Below, piece after piece: positions 32,834 to 35,511 of a DNA stretch of 35,511 nucleotides (position 1 is the first letter of the stretch; the number at the start of each line of letters is the position of its first letter). The notes under the pieces were generated by a model. That model worked only from the letters and a program-made list of their open reading frames with translations, did no database searches and was not told where the DNA came from. The position numbers and the translations under genes were made by a program. Source of the stretch: Pseudochrobactrum kiredjianiae (GTDB lineage: Bacteria > Pseudomonadota > Alphaproteobacteria > Rhizobiales > Rhizobiaceae); NCBI RefSeq assembly GCF_030362795.1, contig NZ_JAUCBM010000022.1:1-35511 (forward strand), given 5' to 3'.

Positions 32834-34402
32834 TTAATCTTGAAGCTCGGGTAGGTTTTTATAAAGCTCAAGAGCGTCCGGATTGGCGAGCGCTTCTTTA
32901 TTGTTAATGATCCGGCCATGAACAATATCGCGGACTGCGAGTTCAGAAATTTTACCAGATTTCGTTCGCGGAATATCATGAACCGCGATGATTTTTGCCG
33001 GAACATGGCGTGGAGAAGCACCTGATCGTATATGTTGTTTGATCCGCTCGCGCATATTATCCGTGAGAGTAAGCCCTGCTTTTAACCTTACAAAAAGTAT
33101 AATGCGCACATCACCTGCAAAATCTTGACCAATGCAAATTGCCTCAATGATTTCTGGTAATTGCTCAACTTGATTGTAAATTTCAGCGGTTCCTATCCGT
33201 ACACCACCCGGATTGAGTGTTGCATCGGAGCGACCGTGAATAATGATGCCGTCATGATCTGTTCGTTCGGCGAAATCACCATGGCACCAGATATTTTCAA
33301 AGCGTTCAAAATAAGCTGCCGAATATTTTCGATTTCCCGGGTCATTCCAAAAGCCTATTGGTTGGCAGGGAAACGGTTTTGTACATACCAACTCTCCTTT
33401 GCCGCTTTTCAACGACATGCCTTTATCGTCCCACACATCAACTGCCATGCCGAGGCCTGCCCCCTGAATTTCGCCGCTCCAGACCGGCAGAGTTGGAACG
33501 CCGAGAACGAAACAAGAGACAATATCGGTGCCGCCAGATATGGATGCGAGATGAATATCCTGTTTAATTGACTGATACACATATGCAAACCCCTCCGGTG
33601 ATAGCGGGGATCCGGTTGAAAACAATGCACGTAAGGCAGATAAATCATGACTGTTTGTGGGATGCAGACCAGCTTTGCGTAAGGCATCAATATATTTTGC
33701 AGAGGTGCCAAAATGGGTCATTTTCTCGGCTTGGGCATAATCAAATAATATATTGCCATCGGGATAAAACGGTGAACCGTCATAGAGTAATAAGGTCGCT
33801 CCCGAAGCAAGTCCTGAAACAAGCCAGTTCCACATCATCCAGCCACAAGTGCTGAAGTAAAACAGCCGGTCTCCTTGTTTAATATTCGCATGTAGCCGGT
33901 GCTCTTTTACATGTTGTAACAAGGTTCCACCTGCGGAGTGGATAATACATTTAGGTATGCCGGTAGTGCCGGATGAGTATAAAATGCACAGTGGATGCGC
34001 AAATGGTAGTTGAATAAATATGAGATCCGCTGGCTTAAATGCTGCAATTGACCTTTCAAAAGGAGTGCAATGCGCCCTTGTGACAGCCTGTAGTTTTTCA
34101 GACAGGCTTTCAGCACTCCCCAGATAGTCAACGATCAAAACAGATTGGACAGATGGTAGCTGTTGAACGATCTGTTGAAGTTTTTCATCAAGCTTTTGTT
34201 TTTTACCATTATACCAATATGCATCACAGCTTAGGAAAAGTTTCGGTTCAATTTGACCAAAACGATCTAATACACCTTGCGGACCAAAGTCCGGTGAACA
34301 AGATGACCAGACCGCACCAATTGAAGTACATGCCAGCATAGCAACAATCGTTTGTGGCATATTCGGTAGCATGGCCGCCACGCGGTCACCTGGTTGGGTA
34401 AT
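32834..34402 (-). pseudogene. Acetoacetyl-CoA synthetase, 5' end removed by IS insertion
   Basis: The C-terminal about 520 residues of an ANL-superfamily acetoacetyl-CoA/acyl-CoA synthetase. Motifs seen: the P-loop [30 protein letters not shown], the ATP-ribose Asp region [31 protein letters not shown] and the catalytic Lys in TKSGKISE near the end. [16 protein letters not shown] and GGTDIV are characteristic of acetoacetyl-CoA synthetases, which activate acetoacetate for polyhydroxybutyrate or ketone use. Similarity begins abruptly at [14 protein letters not shown] near 34402, where IS sequence starts; the first 120 or so residues are missing. An open frame reading out to 34570 uses IS sequence and is not native. 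The remaining 5' part, if kept, would lie beyond the IS, outside the window. Confidence 0.88.
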
Positions 34403-34466
34403 CCCCCCTTTAATTAAAGGTGTTTGAAAGTGGAATTTTCTCTGTTTAATAAACGAGGAGATTTTT

Positions 34467-34730
34467 ATGAAAACGACTAGATTTACCGATCCACAAATCC
34501 TTGCAATCTTACGCCAAGCTGAGGGTGGTGTGTCTGTTCCTGAGCTTTGCCGCGAACACGGCATGAGCAATTCAGCATTTTATAAATGGCGCTCGAAATA
34601 TGGCGGCATGGATGCCTCGATGGTCAGCCAGATGAAATCTATCGAGGATGAAAACCGTCGGCTAAAGAGAATGTTTGCTGACCTGAGCATGCAAAATGAC
34701 TTACTGAAAGAAGCTCTTGGAAAAAAGTAA
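34467..34730 (+). CDS. IS3-family transposase OrfA (IS407 group-like)
   Basis: An 87-residue protein. The Tnp-type helix-turn-helix ([44 protein letters not shown]) is followed by a coiled segment [29 protein letters not shown]. This is the standard OrfA of the IS407 subgroup. GAGGAG precedes the ATG by six bases. It ends GKK at a slippery A-AAA-AAG followed by TAA (34721-34730), where a -1 shift joins it to orfB. Confidence 0.92.
   Translation: MKTTRFTDPQILAILRQAEGGVSVPELCREHGMSNSAFYKWRSKYGGMDASMVSQMKSIEDENRRLKRMFADLSMQNDLLKEALGKK
34721..34727 (+). other. Programmed -1 frameshift site (A_AAA_AAG)
   Basis: The heptamer AAAAAAG is in the correct phase for tandem slippage (GGA AAA AAG TAA in the orfA frame). 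Reading in -1 after it gives [16 protein letters not shown], which enters the orfB transposase frame without a stop. This is the classic IS3-family arrangement for making the OrfAB fusion transposase. Confidence 0.85.
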
Positions 34731-34753
34731 CGGGGCGCTCGGAGCGTCGAGAT

Positions 34754-35511
34754 ATGGCCGTGATAGCTGCGAAACGGCCTGATGTCAGTATTGCGTGTGC
34801 ATGCCGAGCTTTTGAAGTAAGCGAGACCTGTTATCGCTATAGCCCTCTTCTTCGTCATGAGAATGAAGAAATTGCAGATCTTCTGATTGGACTAACGGCA
34901 GCTAAAAAGACATGGGGTTTTGGATTGTGCTTTCTTTATCTTCGTAATGTCAAAGGCTATGGCTGGAACCACAAGAGGGTTTATCGTATTTATTGTGAGT
35001 TGGAGCTGAACCTTCGAATTAAGCCCCGAAAACGCCTTAAAAGGGATAAACCTGATGCTCTGGTAGTTCCAACAAAACCTAATTTGGTCTGGTCGATGGA
35101 TTTCATGGCAGATCAGTTGGCAGACGGCCGGTCATTCCGGCTATTGAATGTACTGGATGATTTTAACCGTGAAGGCTTAGGCATTGAGGTGGATTTCTCT
35201 TTGCCAACAGAACGGGTTATTCGAAGTTTGAACCAGATCATCGAATGGCGCGGCAAGCCAGAGACTATACGCGTTGATAATGGCCCGGAATATATCAGTG
35301 GTAAACTTCTGGGGTGGGCTGAAAAACACTCTATTACCATCTTGTATATTCAACCAGGACAGCCTCAGCAAAATGCCTATATTGAACGCTATAACCGGAC
35401 TGTCAGGCACGAATGGCTAGACCAATATATCATTGAGACAATTGAAGAAGCGCAAGCCTTCGCGACAGATTGGTTATGGACTTACAACAATGAACGTCCC
35501 AATATGGGCAT
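34754..35511 (+). CDS. IS3-family transposase OrfB (3' end beyond window)
   Basis: Open from ATG 34754 to the window edge (252 codons plus two bases). The HTH_21 region is [18 protein letters not shown] with [19 protein letters not shown]. The rve integrase core carries the first Asp in VWSMDFMAD, the second Asp in RVDNGPEY, and Glu in [16 protein letters not shown], so the catalytic triad is complete. Translation normally comes through the -1 shift from orfA, extending the protein N-terminally with VTGRSERRD. The end is missing only because the window stops. Confidence 0.92.
   Translation, partial: MAVIAAKRPDVSIACACRAFEVSETCYRYSPLLRHENEEIADLLIGLTAAKKTWGFGLCFLYLRNVKGYGWNHKRVYRIYCELELNLRIKPRKRLKRDKPDALVVPTKPNLVWSMDFMADQLADGRSFRLLNVLDDFNREGLGIEVDFSLPTERVIRSLNQIIEWRGKPETIRVDNGPEYISGKLLGWAEKHSITILYIQPGQPQQNAYIERYNRTVRHEWLDQYIIETIEEAQAFATDWLWTYNNERPNMG

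Larger units (their letters stand above)
34403..35511 (+). mobile_element. IS3-family (IS407-like) insertion sequence, runs off the window
   Basis: The left boundary is set at 34403 (plus or minus about 6 bases), where acetoacetyl-CoA synthetase similarity stops. It carries orfA and an open orfB with DDE residues. The right end and second inverted repeat are beyond 35511, so terminal repeats and target duplication cannot be checked. It is a different IS subgroup from the decayed element at 166-1165 and looks intact as far as seen. Confidence 0.88.

Noticed and set aside
34403-34570. N-terminal 56 codons of the acetoacetyl-CoA synthetase open frame
   Set aside because: Sequence here belongs to the inserted IS (leader and start of orfA on the other strand), so it is not native coding sequence.

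Overview
The window looks like an accessory or catabolic region of an alphaproteobacterial chromosome or large replicon. A Hyphomicrobiales member of the Brucellaceae type (Ochrobactrum or Pseudochrobactrum-like) is the best guess. The pointers are an alphaproteobacterial-style initiator tRNA, dense ABC-uptake and catabolic operons with LysR/LuxR/AraC regulators, FecI/FecR signalling, a RirA-like TGA-N9-TCA operator candidate, and a coding composition judged by eye to be near 50% GC. The species assignment is inference. Layout, left to right: (1) 49-125, tRNA-fMet, which in this order usually closes an rRNA operon, followed by a decayed IS3-family element (about 166-1165). (2) 1361-5727, minus strand: an ECF sigma factor, a FecR anti-sigma factor with a twin-arginine motif, and an STN-domain TonB receptor, together an iron/heme surface-signalling set. 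(3) 6015-9455, minus strand: a short-chain dehydrogenase, a VAO-type FAD oxidase (alditol/aldonolactone oxidase family) and an EutH-like permease, facing a divergent LuxR-type regulator (9672-10469). (4) 10652-16545, minus strand: a polar-amino-acid ABC transporter (binding protein, two permeases, ATPase) followed by a D-2-hydroxyacid dehydrogenase, an RraA-like aldolase and an ornithine-cyclodeaminase-fold enzyme, with a divergent LysR regulator (16703-17599). (5) 17729-24028, plus strand: a Pot-type ABC transporter (binding protein, ATPase, two permeases) followed by an HpcH/HpaI aldolase, a nitrilase-superfamily amidase and a second, divergent RraA-like protein; a LysR gene follows (24170-25102). 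(6) 25126-32800: a PchR-like AraC regulator divergent from a compact siderophore-uptake operon (TonB receptor, binding protein, single permease, ATPase, siderophore-interacting reductase). (7) 32834-35511: an acetoacetyl-CoA synthetase gene cut at its 5' part by an IS3-family (IS407-like) element that runs off the window. How the genes work together: regions 4 and 5 sit back to back around one LysR gene. Each couples an uptake system to enzymes acting on 2-oxo, hydroxy or imino acids, and each carries one RraA-fold protein. Together they look like a two-module pathway for an amino-acid or amide-type compound whose carbon skeleton ends in an aldol cleavage. Several family members lack or replace a hallmark residue (Phe for the catalytic Asp in the cyclodeaminase-fold protein, Thr for the conserved Arg in the second RraA, Lys for the conserved Arg in the aldolase), so textbook substrates should not be assumed. 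Regions 2 and 6 are two independent iron-acquisition systems with different regulatory logic: cell-surface signalling versus a cytoplasmic AraC sensor. No siderophore biosynthesis genes are present, so uptake of siderophores made by other organisms is likely. No CRISPR array, phage genes, plasmid replication genes or rRNA were seen inside the window.
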